Assembly: GCF_963678635.1 (NCBI RefSeq)
Contig: NC_087067.1
Coordinates: 20,332,596-20,396,595 of the forward strand
Length of the DNA stretch: 64,000 nt
Origin: Symsagittifera roscoffensis
Taxonomy: Eukaryota > Xenacoelomorpha > Acoela > Convolutidae
Reading direction: 5' to 3'
Part shown: in pieces, positions 34,501 to 44,592 of the stretch
How the letters are laid out: every line of letters begins with the position of its first letter
Position numbering within the stretch: position 1 is the first letter of the stretch
Translations under genes and position numbers: made by a program
Notes under the pieces: model-generated
The model's input: the letters and a program-made list of their open reading frames with translations, nothing else
Told to the model about the DNA's origin: nothing
Database searches by the model: none

Positions 34501-35266
34501 CCGTGCTCTACCAGAATAAAAAATTTGGAACATATATCTGCGCCATTTATACGTAAACGTTTTTTAGGATTTTCGGAGTTTTAATCTGAATAAAGAGGCT
34601 TAAATGGTAAACACCAGTTAGATTTCCATTGTGTAACTGGAATTCCCCAATACCGGTGCCCCAATGAATAGCAGCTTGTCTTCCTTTCAGATGAGTCTTC
34701 GTAAAAGAATTTTGGATTTTGTCGTAAGTAGTTGTGTTGATTTCAATGGTAAGATGTCCTGAAAGTAATTGTAATTTATTCTAAAGGAAATGACAATAAA
34801 ATTCGACACAATTCATCTACTATCTTTTTAAATGAGATGTTGTATTTTAAAATTTATACTAAACTCGAATTTTAAGACATCTTATAAGAAAAATTAAAAA
34901 CATTATGAAGAAATGTTCCATTTAGGTATTCAAGAAACATAAAAAAAATTCGTAAAAGATAAAATTCATCTTTAGATTCAAAAATTGAGTATTTTCAGAA
35001 GCAACTGGTAGTTTTGGAAATTGCATGTTTATCTTACCTAAGAAATTTTTGTTCAAATCAATGTCGACATAAACACAAGGTCTAAGTCTGTCGCCAAAGC
35101 TGGGATTGAAAGTTGCTATTTGATACCATCTTCCTGCAGTCGACTCCTTCAAAATATGAGTCGGAATTAGATACGTGGGACACTCTCCGAACTCGATGTC
35201 CAAACATGTCAAAGAAACAATTTGGAGGGAAATTAGAAAAATAAGTTTGTATCCAAGGTTACCCAT
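28259..35266 (-). CDS. Apolipoprotein-D-like lipocalin, complete three-exon gene
   Basis: Secreted lipocalin of the ApoD / insect Lazarillo group, which carries small hydrophobic ligands in a beta-barrel. Exons 35266-35038, 34758-34615 and 28515-28259 join with matching phase-1 splice sites and give 209 residues, a normal length. Visible features: a hydrophobic signal peptide (residues about 1-20), the lipocalin GxW motif as AGRWYQIATF, the four cysteines in ApoD-like settings (GECP, LRPC, VYFC, LQCP), and the C-terminal motif FYHIRHAWILSRD followed by a helix. The start is the first Met before the signal peptide. Intron 2 is about 6.1 kb and holds a LINE in antisense and a MITE. Lipocalin membership is firm; ligand and exact orthology are not known. 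Confidence 0.88.
28699..28867. mobile_element. 169-bp MITE with 17-bp perfect terminal inverted repeats
   Basis: GGATCTACTTAACAATC at 28699-28715 is matched by its exact inverse at 28851-28867. Flanks AAGTTACG and AAGTTTCG agree at 7 of 8 bases, as expected for an old 8-bp target duplication. No coding capacity. A relative with a perfect duplication lies at 56474-56666. The 8-bp duplication suggests the hAT superfamily. It lies in intron 2 of the lipocalin gene. Confidence 0.7.
29476..30246 (+). pseudogene. LINE ORF1 (RNA-binding protein), with two in-frame stops
   Basis: One reading frame from ATG 29476 to TAA 30244-30246, interrupted by in-frame stops at 29674-29676 and 30100-30102. The first part is a Glu/Lys coiled coil (LLFLREKFEKQECEITGLK). 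The second looks like an RRM fold (LVWNPPFDKR, IICKFVYFDDKHAV, ARRNLKYQ) and is followed by ITERLPEQEAILKKAA, as in the C-terminal domain of L1/CR1-type ORF1 proteins. ORF1 proteins bind the LINE RNA as trimers. Confidence 0.65.
31143..32060 (+). pseudogene. LINE ORF2 endonuclease part
   Basis: Apurinic-type endonuclease that nicks target DNA. Visible: NIICLTETWLKNNS (the catalytic Glu region), RSKRGGGIGIYVN, VVACVYIPPNSLDN, EHIICGDFNVNFL (GDFN motif) and TLIDLFFFTSN with VSDHFGVQ (SDH motif). At least two frame changes lie within it, one near the A-run at about 31350 and one near 31563. Confidence 0.75.
32470..33513 (+). pseudogene. LINE ORF2 reverse transcriptase part
   Basis: Visible in order: PIFKEGDLNDPSDYRPISLL, a tandem-repeat interruption, TFLDLTKAFDKVDHSNLLGK (palm Asp), FGVPQGSILGPLLFILYIND (RT motif 4), VLLYADDTVLNS (catalytic ADD) and FKYLGIHLDCKLN. 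These are the standard motifs of CR1/Jockey-type RT. The piece at 32837-33301 is the best preserved (154 codons); the next part is in another frame. Confidence 0.82.
32621..32735 (+). repeat. Three-copy tandem repeat inside the LINE RT
   Basis: CTTCTTCCAGTTATGGGCGT begins at 32621, 32668 and 32700, each followed by CTAATTGAGCGTCTT-like sequence. The first copy continues the RT reading SLLPVMG, so the repeat is a local expansion of RT sequence. Confidence 0.8.
33871..34608. other. Intron stretch without recognised features
   Basis: AT-rich DNA between the LINE and lipocalin exon 2. It may hold the LINE 3' tail. A 67-codon frame at 34147-34350 has no family features. Confidence 0.4.
34615..34758 (-). 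CDS. Lipocalin exon 2
   Basis: 144 bases after the acceptor CTTTCAG. It encodes middle barrel strands: GHLTIEINTTTYDKIQNS, then a segment with KGRQAAIHWG and GIGEFQLHNGNLT. Phase 1 at both ends fits exons 1 and 3. The donor is GTGTTT at 34614-34609, a weak but valid site; another GT two bases later would break the phase. Confidence 0.8.
35038..35266 (-). CDS. Lipocalin exon 1
   Basis: Start Met, signal peptide (KLIFLISLQIVSLTC), first cysteine in GECP, GxW strand AGRWYQIATF and second cysteine in LRPC. It ends before the donor GTAAGAT (35037-35031) in phase 1. Confidence 0.88.
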
Positions 35267-35389
35267 TATGGAGAAACGATCAAGAAAAAAATGAATTGAC
35301 CTTAATAAAGAAAACTGTAATTAAATCAAAGAGTGGCTGGATTATGATTGAAATTAATGCAATTGAATCTCAAAGGAAAGGTCAAACTT

Positions 35390-35405
35390 GATGCCTTATT
35401 TATTT
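35390..35405 (-). promoter_or_regulatory. Possible TATA box of the lipocalin gene
   Basis: TTAAATAAATAAGG on the minus strand, about 130 bases before the start codon. The position fits a promoter with a short 5' leader, but in AT-rich DNA such words are common. Confidence 0.25.
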
Positions 35406-35499
35406 AAGCGGTAAAACTATTTATTTTGGAGACGGTAAAATCCTTCAGAGCTATACTTATTAGCAGGCTCTAATCAACTCAGCGTATTTTGATTGCGTT

Positions 35500-36180
35500 T
35501 GAATAGAACATAATATTCCCTATTGTCCAATGATTATATAACTCTCTTGATAGCTGAGGACTTTCGAACGTTTTGTGTGGTGTATCAAATTGATTCTCCA
35601 AAGCTTTTTTTCCGACCAGATTGAGAATTACCGGAAGATGTAACGTGCCAACTGCAACAAGTGACTTAGAACTAAGCTGTCCTTATGCAAAATCAGAAAA
35701 TCTGCGTTATTAATAGGAGTCAGATGAACTCAAATAGGAAAACTAACGAAACTGAAGCAACTATTATGTGCAACCAACTAATTGATATAAAAACATTCAA
35801 ATTCCTGAAATGTTAAAAGTCTAATGAAGAAAAGAAAAGTATGACCGTTCTACAGCATTCGTTTTCTGCATCGTGCCCCGTGTTGGACGCCATGTAGAAA
35901 ACGAACGGTGTTTGAGATTATCTGATTCCAAATAATTAAACTGATTTTCCGACTTTGCAATGATTCGCTCAACATTTGCTTAGAAATATTTAGTTAAAAT
36001 TATATCTGGTTTGCATATTTTTTGCCGCCTGTCTAATTATTGAAATGATCTACTATCAAGCATTTCTAACTTTCAACTGTTTAAATCATTTACTGCGTTA
36101 AACTCATTTGAATAAATATTTACTGCATCATTGTTCTTTTCGTTTCGAACCTTTGAATTTAGGTCTAGCTACTCAAGATA
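35500..36180. other. Stretch without a recognised gene
   Basis: AT-rich DNA upstream of the lipocalin gene. No coding or structural signal seen. Confidence 0.4.
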
Positions 36181-36190
36181 GGAACTAACA

Positions 36191-36392
36191 AAGACAGTTC
36201 ACAGCCATCACTGAATACAACATCTACAACAACGGAAACGACAACAACGATCAGAATACCGAGCTAACCATGCCCAACGAAACCAATCTCAAAGACAGTT
36301 CACAGCTACCGATGGATATGACGTCTACAACAACTGCAACGATAACAAAATCTGAGACACCGAGCTAACCAAGCGCAACAAAACCAATCTCA
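36191..36392 (+). repeat. ~101-bp tandem duplication
   Basis: AAAGACAGTTCACAGC...ACCAATCTC occurs twice in a row (about 36191-36290 and 36291-36392), with roughly 80% identity. The sequence is ACAAC-rich and reads as a Thr-rich stretch without a long open frame. Confidence 0.65.
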
Positions 36393-38030
36393 CTCAGGGA
36401 AGTCTTCTTAACCACCAACGAGAGCGCCCTTTCAGACGAAAACGAGAAACAACTACTGATATCAATATGAACTACAACATAGCTGACTGAGAGACAGAGG
36501 TGAAAAAAATACTCAGCAAAATTCAAAACACCACTACCCTTTTTGTAGACTTCCCAAATAACATGCCACAGCAGAGGATCGCATCAACCGCTTCCCTGAA
36601 ACACAACATGAACACAACGACATCATGGGTGACTTCAGACATTTGCCTCAAAAAAATACAACTGAGACAATACCACAACAGCAGAATATTGACGGCAATT
36701 TAGTTCAAGTCCCTCACACGTCTAATTCTGCCAACCAGCAGCACTTGTCAGCAGAAACGACACCCCCAGTCATAAAATTGTCAAAGAACATCAAGACACC
36801 GCAGCAACATGTCATGCAACTGTGCATCCCCCGCTATTCATTTTGGTAGCTACTCCCAACTCTAAACTTATTCACACATCGTAGCGCTCCGCAAGTGGCA
36901 TCAGACACGAGAAAACAGCACGGATTTTCACGACCTCGACAAGCCAGCGGGTTACGACATTCAACCAACCAGCTTTCACAGTAGACATCAGAAAACTGGA
37001 ATGCCAATAACGGATCCCTACGCCCCTTAGACGGGCAAAAATGCACCCAGCATAGAGCAGCCAGTCGTAGGGTTCGCCTTTAGAAGAAAAAACGATGGTA
37101 TCGATGAACATAAAATTCTGTTAGAAGTGCCTCGGACACGATCATTAAGTGAATGAATGTCCGTTAGAACTCACATGCCAGAGTTGAAACCAGGTTCAAC
37201 CAAGATTGCACAACGAACAACGACAAAAATGCCTGCTGTTCAACACCAGCCAGAAGCTAAATCAATCAAACTACCTAGCCAGTCAAAAGCCAGCGCTTCT
37301 TAGTATAAACTCTTTCCTCCCTTTAATACCGGTGAATATCCAGCATCACCAAAGATTCATAGACTGGAATGTTTTTCTCGACAGTGGAAGTACGAACAGC
37401 TGCAAATCATTATCGAAAATTGTCCAAATTTTTGGAACTACAGAAAAAAAACACATCAGGCCGATCCTCCTTGGACGATACTTTGACTCTATGGACGCTA
37501 TCACATTCATACCATGGACGCTATAAAAACGGACGCTATCACCCTTTTTGAACACTTCATTAACATTCAAACATTTTTTTGAAGGATAAAATCAACGTCA
37601 GCGCAGCAAAAACCGAGAAACTCAACGGCATTTGTCGAAAGCACGATCACTTGGGCTACATGAAAATCCCCAAGTTTAGCGATTTTCAATATGCATCATG
37701 CGGGGAACAGACAACATATAATTTGAAATAATTCAACTCAAATAACAAACTAAGGACCAGCTAATGTTACACGAGCAATGAAAACAAGTCTGAGATGGAC
37801 AATCGCAGGATCAAACGAGATGGACTACAGAGAAAATAAAATACAGCAAATATCAGCAGCATAAGTAACAGACCAAGTTCGGGTATGATTTAAAAATTCG
37901 GACACAAAAAATGAGCTCAATTCAAATTTGTTATGACCATATCGACCAAAACTAGGTAAAAACAATTTTCTCAGCAAAAGTAAATTCCTCAATTGTTTTT
38001 GATCGAACTCAAATATTTATCAACTGTCTC
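36393..38030 (+). other. Less AT-rich stretch, possibly a decayed coding sequence
   Basis: Base composition differs from the surroundings (C- and A-rich). Only short open frames remain. One frame near 37370 reads VFLDSGSTNSCKS, which recalls the active site of a retroelement aspartic protease, but no other retroelement motif supports it. It could be a very old retroelement or a lost host gene. Confidence 0.2.
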
Positions 38031-38953
38031 CCCGCATCCAGTTTCAAGCGTTAATAATCGATTATATTACGATTTTAGTACCAGTCTCACTAAAATTGAG
38101 AAACAATCAATTTTAATCCATTATAATCGATTATAATCGATTATTTATTCGTCTATTTTTCGATACAGTTATAATCGATTATAATTGATTATAATCCATT
38201 ATTTTTATTCAAATTTCTGTTATAGTAGTTTTGCACAAAAATCTATTATAATTGATTATAATTGATTATAATCCCTTTTGTTTGTCCATTTTTGTCTTCG
38301 AAGTTGCATCTAAATTGCTTATATTTTATGCTTTTTGTGTACGTTGGTTCCTATGAAAAATAAGAAAAATGTTTTTAAAGTTTTCCAATTAATTCAAATT
38401 TATATGTTTTTTTTTTCATTTCTTCCCCATTAGAGTTGTTTGTGATGCATATGTTAAGCTTTTTTAAACACCAAAACATCGGCAAATTGATTTAGTTTCA
38501 TGATTGATTTGGAAAATTTATTTTTCATCTACCGCGAGAACCTTTCCACTCATATGAAAGGATCTCTATGAAACTTTTGTTTCGCGGTATAACTTTGTGT
38601 TCAGATGAACCAAAGTGTTCAAGAGATCTCTCTTTGAGAGATTTTTTATTGACACAAAAAAATAACCCAAAAGTTATATTTCGAATATAAGAAAATTTCG
38701 GCAAAATAAGAGATTATAATCGATTATAATCGATTATAATTGATTTTAAGGGTTTTTAGTAAGAACTATAATCAATTATAATCAATTATAATCGATTATG
38801 AGAGATAATAATCTCATGGAAAATATCACGATAACAATCAATTATAAATCCCTTAAAGACCTAATTTTGGTAATTATAATCGATTATAATTGTCAAAAAA
38901 TCATCATAATAATCCGTTATAATCGATTATTTACGCCTAAACTTGGATGCGGG
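38031..38953. mobile_element. 923-bp foldback element filled with GATTATAATC palindromes
   Basis: The ends are inverted repeats of about 35 bp: CCCGCATCCAGTTTCAAGCG at 38031 matches the inverse of GCCTAAACTTGGATGCGGG at 38953 with few differences, and both continue into TAATAATCGATTAT. Next to each end lie runs of ATTATAATC(G/A)ATTATAATC (about 38090-38270 and 38705-38935), about twenty copies in all. The middle (38280-38700) is non-coding. No clear target duplication was found. Confidence 0.7.
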
Positions 38954-40371
38954 TCAATCTAATTGGAAAAAGGTATAGTTGCTTCCCAGCGTGCTCAAGT
39001 TACGTTTCGATTGAACTCTCGGCTATGTCTCGAAAATGTGCACAACCCAGACTCCTCTCATTCAACTCAGCGCTTTTGGTCAAGCATTGACTTTGTCTTC
39101 GACTGTGAAAGCCAGAGCAAAGGTTGAGCAACGCGACCAGGATATGAAAGAACAAGGTTCGATAGCTCGCATTAAATCTCAACTCTTTTAGGCAGTTCTT
39201 TTTACCTCAAAATTTACTTTAATTCGTAGCTCTTCATGTTTTGGTTTTCTTTCGACCCATTTTCAGTTTTTAACAAGCCATTTTTGACAGAATTTCTTAT
39301 TATCAGCAGGAAACTACTGATATCTTGAGCTAAATTTTGAAAAAAGCTTCTTTTGCAAAATTAGGAAGATTTGAAAAAACCAAGTTAGCCATTATTGATG
39401 ATAAATTAACACAATTTTTCGTATCAGGGCGAACAAGATAATTGATGAAAGTTTCAAAAAAAAAACTGAAAACTTTTCAATCACTTTTTTTGATGTTTTT
39501 TTTTTGAAAATCGTCTCCTCACGCGCTATGTAAAGTATAAAGGGATATATTTCGAATGAAGGAAAATATTAGAAAAAACCAAACAGCATGAGTCAATCCA
39601 ATTTGGAAAAAAATTCTAGTACTTTAACCGGTGTGTAACCAAACTTCCCAATTTTTATCAGTGTCGAGAAAAGCCAGCAAGATGAGCAAAAGACTGTTAA
39701 CAAAAATGCGAAAAACAATATATATGTTTGTCGTTTTGCGTACTCTTTTCAGAATTAATTCCTTACTTATGTTTTAAGCTCAGTTTCTGTGACTTTCCTT
39801 TTTTTAGCTTACTAAAATAATGGTGATCGGAAAATTTTGTGCTACTTGCACAGCAACCGCCAATTCTCGCTCGATTCTGCACTCATTCTGTTGTATATTT
39901 CTGTTTGAAATATTGGATTAGTTTGGTCAGTTTTACGCTACAATAATTTATAATCTATTTCACTAACTGTTGCCAAAAAAACTGAAATATGCCTTAAATG
40001 CTGTTTTGCGCGTTCAAGGGTGATCTATTTCGTTATTTTTGATGATACCTTAATGCAACAGATGTTCGAAATTATGCATGTAGAACTAGCTAAACAGAAC
40101 TCAGAGCAAAACAAATTTTTGAGAAAAGATTAAATTTATTGGCCAGAAAAAGTTATTTCACAGATTTGAAAAAAATGAAAATTCGAAATTTTAAATGGGT
40201 TTTTTCCACTAAACATTGTGTGCATTATCTGGAACTGTTATTAAAAAACCGATCTTTTCCTTTTTTGTTTTACTGTTGCGACCAAATCAAATCCGTCTAA
40301 TCGGAACCTACCAAAAAAGCGGGCGTTTAAAAATATTTGTGTTGTCACTCATCAATTCTGCCTCTCGATAT
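38954..40371. other. Stretch without a recognised gene
   Basis: AT-rich DNA. GGTCAATCTAATTGGAAAAA just right of the foldback element has a looser relative near 39594. Nothing else was seen. Confidence 0.4.
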
Positions 40372-40569
40372 TGTTGAAGTTGTGAAACGTATAGTGTGTA
40401 AAGTTTAATTGAAAGCAACTGTAAGGCATCAAATCTAAATCCTACTGCACCGGATTGTTTCAGTTCAAGCTGGACGATAGAGATCACAAGGTCACAGCAG
40501 CAGGTCACCAGACAGAAAGATGACAATGAATATATTAACTTACATAGACTCAAACTGGTCCGTATATAA
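40372..40569 (-). repeat. 3' LTR of element C
   Basis: About 198 bp matching 47259-47454 along its length (CTGCTGCTGTGACCTTGTGA shared on the minus strand). It ends ACTTCAACA at 40372. The inner side is not preceded by a clear purine tract. Confidence 0.75.
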
Positions 40570-40689
40570 TTCGGGCAACCACAATAAATTTTTAAATCAT
40601 GAATTGAAAACTTATCATACTCATAATGTTTTGTATTTTAGAAAGCAGTTTTAGTGCTTACTTCAACAGTTTACAATCAACGAATTGAG

Positions 40690-41540
40690 TTTTTAGGCGC
40701 GCTTGCCAGCCCTCTCCCGGGGTCCTTTTTTAAATTTCTTTTCTGCTCATTTGGGCTCGATTCGCTGGATGACTACTACTCCCATTTTATCCACACCCTT
40801 ACGCGCTTTGGTTGATCGACGTGTTGCTTCCTCGCTTACTTTCTTCCTTTTTCCGACGGATTTTGGTCCTGTCGCTGCTTAGCTTACCGCCAGATTTTTC
40901 GAGCCGCTCGCCTGGTTGTCTGGTTCCGAAGGTTCCTTCGTTACTCCCGCCTGTTTGTCCGGTTAACTCGCTTCCGCTGTGGTATCGCCTTTATCTCGTA
41001 CAATCGCTCGTTCGATCTCGTCCTCCTCGTCAGTATCGTCATCGCTGCTTTCCAGCATCAGCTTTTTCTTTCTCCTTAGGTCCTCTTAGACCATCGATGC
41101 ACGTTTTGTCGCCGCTTTTGCTTTCTCCCGTACCCCGCACTTTACTCCCTTCATGACTACTAGTCCCCGGGGTGTTTGCTTCGTCCCCCTTCTTAGCCTT
41201 TTCCTCGTCTGCTGCCGATCTAATTGAAACCCCACTTCTCCTTAGTGAAGCTCCTTTATTCAATTTCACCGTATGTGACGTTAATTTTTCTATCGTCAAT
41301 GTTAATCGTTTATACCTTCTCTGATCCTTGGGATCCGTTTTTCCAGTCTTTTAGTAGACTGTGGTGCTCGTTTGCTCGGTCATAATACTCGTTTTATGCC
41401 GTTTCAGCCACTTAGGGTGGGTAAGCTCCACCTCCGCTTCGGCCAGCTCGTGTTCGTTCAGCACCCTTGGCGTCTTTCTCATTTCCGGGGCGTACACTAA
41501 GTCGCTCTTTTTGTCCCAGTCTAGATTAATCTCCACTGCG
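40690..41540 (-). pseudogene. C-terminal tail of pol, element C (broken)
   Basis: Coding-like minus-strand sequence after the integrase core: a segment with HPKWLKRHKTSIM and a Lys/Glu/Ser-rich run (EEKAKKGDEANTPG). No domain is recognised. Its position fits an integrase C-terminal tail. Confidence 0.45.
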
Positions 41541-41769
41541 GGGAGGCCACTTGCCTCATCTAAACATTGTAACTTTTGGTTAATTACGTTCTTCCAAGTT
41601 ATGTTTTTGAGCGATGGTTTTTTCGTTAATTTGTTAAATGCGGTGTTAGCCTCTCTTCCGTGGTAGGCCTCGAATGGTGTTAGTTTCGTTTTGGTTTGGC
41701 GTGCGGCACGGATCGTAGCGCACTTAGCGCGCGCGGTATCATTTCGTTAAATTTGTAATGTTTGTTTTC

Positions 41770-42870
41770 CCTTACGTTAGGTCAAAGTTTTTAACTGAGC
41801 CAATGGTTCTTTCAACCATTCCCGTCGCACGGTGGTCCTTAACTGGGGATTTTAATAGTTCCATTCCCTCGTAGTTACAAAAACTAAGTATTTCGTTCGA
41901 AACGAATCCTGTTGCCTGATCCATATGCAATTTCTTTGTGTAACCGTGCGTATTAATGTATTTCCTTAGGAATTTTAACAAGTTTTTGGATTTATTGCTG
42001 GAACAAACGTATGCCGACGGCAAATTTGAGAACGGCAAATTCTACCGCTACTAGGACATATTTCTTTCGGCCTTCTACATAATTCACGGGGCCCCAAAAG
42101 TGCAATTGTTATAGATCATTAGGTTCCCTAGGTACATAAGTATTTCCCAAATCGTTTTTCGGAATGTCCGGTTTTAGATTTTTACCTGCTTCTGGACAGC
42201 TTCTGCAGTGTTTTGCCGTGGCCGCGAGATTTCTGTGCATTAGCGGAATCCAGACATCTTTCGCCGCTGCGAACATTTTGTCTCGCCCGTGGTGGTCGTG
42301 GTGTAATCTATTGAGCACTGAGGTTGACATATCCTTCGGTATGGCTAGCCGGCCATCCATCCATAGGCAGTTCTCCCGCACGGCGTAGTCGTTTAATTGT
42401 TGAGCACAGTACTGTCCCATCCTGGTAAAGATTTCTTTGGCTCTAGGGTTTTTATCTCGTATCTTATCTCGAATTGACTTCAGGATAGGGTCCTTCTCCA
42501 GATTAGCTTCAACTAACTTTGAATTTAGAACTTTCGGGTAAGCAAAATTTTCAACAAGTCTGCTATCACTAGGAATGACTGAGTAAATCCACTTCTCGTT
42601 CTTTACAAAGGGGTAAGATAACCCGGGGAATTGATGGGTAAATAAAATCAACGTGTTTAATTTCTTTGACGAACTGCTTTTTGGGATTATTTTCTCCGGC
42701 GGTATCACTTCAATATCAGAATCTGAGCTTACACTCGGCGGTTGGCCTTGTACTCTATTGACAACTAAGTTGAGATTTACATTTCCAGTTTGGGTAGAGG
42801 TATTCACTATAGTCGATGGTAGTTTCGGATCCTGTTTTTCAGGAGAGTTACTTGATGACATGTTTTTGCA
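41770..42870 (-). pseudogene. integrase region of element C (broken)
   Basis: HHCC zinc-binding segment LHHDHHGRDKMFAAAKDVW followed by CRSCPEAGKN. Then part of the DDE core: LHMDQATGFVSNEILSFCNY (second Asp) and HRATGMVERTIGSVK (catalytic Glu). The stretch before the finger (about 42600-42860) is a low-complexity Ser/Pro/Thr segment. Confidence 0.75.
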
Positions 42871-43339
42871 AATTTTGATTCAAAAGATAACAACTTGACT
42901 TTACGAACTGGGAACAACGTCTAGTTTTCTTGCTTCTTAATTTGCATATTTCCTTTGGTATGCAAATCTGCGCTCTCTGATTAGCTAACCGCTGGTTGCA
43001 TGTAATTGTGCCCTTTAGTGTGCGCTTGCGCTCACGAATTTTATTTGCATACTTTAGTGTTTCCGGCGTTTTATTGGCTACATTACTGCGCTTTGAGTAC
43101 AAACATGCTTTTCCGCCCTCTACCGTCGGTTTTTTCCAAATTTGTCTTACTTGACCTCTAGGAAATTTTTCGTTTCGTCCCTACGTTTTAATGCATCATT
43201 TATCATTTGCAATTTTGTGACTGTAAAACTTTCATCGTAGTAGCTTGTAGTCGCCGCTGCCGACGGGAAACGCAACAAGTAGTCTGCCATTCCCATTTTT
43301 GACCCTTGCCTATGTTCGAACTTGAAATCGCATGGTCAT

Positions 43340-44592
43340 AAACAATCTTACCATCGGCTTAGTCTACTAAGAAACGTTTTCTTTCCTTTCGGTGATGAAT
43401 TTAGTAGTGTTAGTAATGCCTTGTGGTCAGATATAACAATAAAATAACGTCCGTAAACATAGTTTCGAAAATGTTGTGTTGCCCACACGACCGCAAATAG
43501 TTCCAACTCATTCTTAGAGTATTTTTTCTCGGCCGGAATTAGGTAGCGTGACGCGAACGAAATGGGGTGCCAACCGTACTGCTCCCTATAAATGTCGAAG
43601 TGTTTCAATTCTACGATGTTCTTGACTAGCGTTTTTAGTTGTTGAAATGCGTTTTCGCGTTCCGATGTCCATGCAAACTCATTATTTTGGCTAAATAACG
43701 GTCGTAACGGAGCGCTAACTTCGGCGAGTTTCGGTAGAAATTTGTGTAAACTGTGCATAGACCCCATTAACGATTTGAGTTGCTTTCTGGTTTTGGGGGT
43801 TTTAAATCTTCTACTGCTTGGGTTTTTCTAACCAGTGGTGAAATGCCGTTTTTCCCGATTTGGTAAACTAGCCACTCACATTCTGTTTTTGCAAATTTGC
43901 ATTTTCGTAATTTTAGCGAAGCGTTTGATACGTCCAATTTATTTTAAAAATTTTTCACTTACGCGATGTGTTCAATGTTTGTTCCTTTGATCGCAATCAG
44001 GACGTCGTCTACAAAAGCGTTAGACTGGGGGAATTCTTTAAGCAAATTATCAATGACTTTTTGGATCTCCGCCGGCATTGATGTGAGCCCGCAAAAACCG
44101 TTTTTGAAACGATATGTTCCCGTTGATTTTTTCCCGACTATTGAAAAATTACACTGTTCACTAGTATTTTGATCCAACGCCACTTGTACGTACGCATACG
44201 TGAAATCCAATGTTGTAAAGAAAACATCCCCCGCTTTTAGTTCTGCGATTATTTGACTTATTCCGTCGACTAATTCGTCGATACTTGGCATTTGGTACTT
44301 ATTTTTGTTTACCTGCTTGTTGAGTTCTCTTGATTCCAATGCCAATTTCATACTTCTATCCTTTTGTTACTGTGATTACGATAGGGGAGACGAAATGCCT
44401 GTCTGAACATTCTTGTAGTTTTATAATAAGACCTTCGGTTATCAACCGATGTATTTCCTTGTCTACTTTATCCTGTAGACTGATTAGCACACGACGTCTC
44501 TTTTGCTGTACCGGTTTTAACAACCGAAAGAATTCGGCCCGTGTTTTAGCGTTGCGAAATATCCCAAATCTGATAAATAAATTTGGGTACAA
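43340..44592 (-). pseudogene. reverse transcriptase and RNase H region of element C (broken)
   Basis: RT part (about 44592-43959): EIHRLITEGLIIKLQECSDR, NKYQMPSIDELVDGISQI, FTTLDFTYAYVQVALDQ, TYRFKNGFCGLTSMPAEIQK and NAFVDDVLIAIKGT (FVDD catalytic box). RNase H part (about 43767-43348): LFAVVWATQHFRNYVYGRYF and VISDHKALLTLLNS. Order and motifs are those of Ty3/gypsy. Confidence 0.82.

Noticed and set aside
37206-37526. 106-codon frame with DSGST as a retroviral-type protease
   Set aside because: One short word only, in a stretch of otherwise unrecognisable sequence.
40812-41156. 114-codon plus-strand frame rich in Leu/Ser/Pro
   Set aside because: Antisense to the Lys/Glu-rich tail of element C; low complexity and without a family match.
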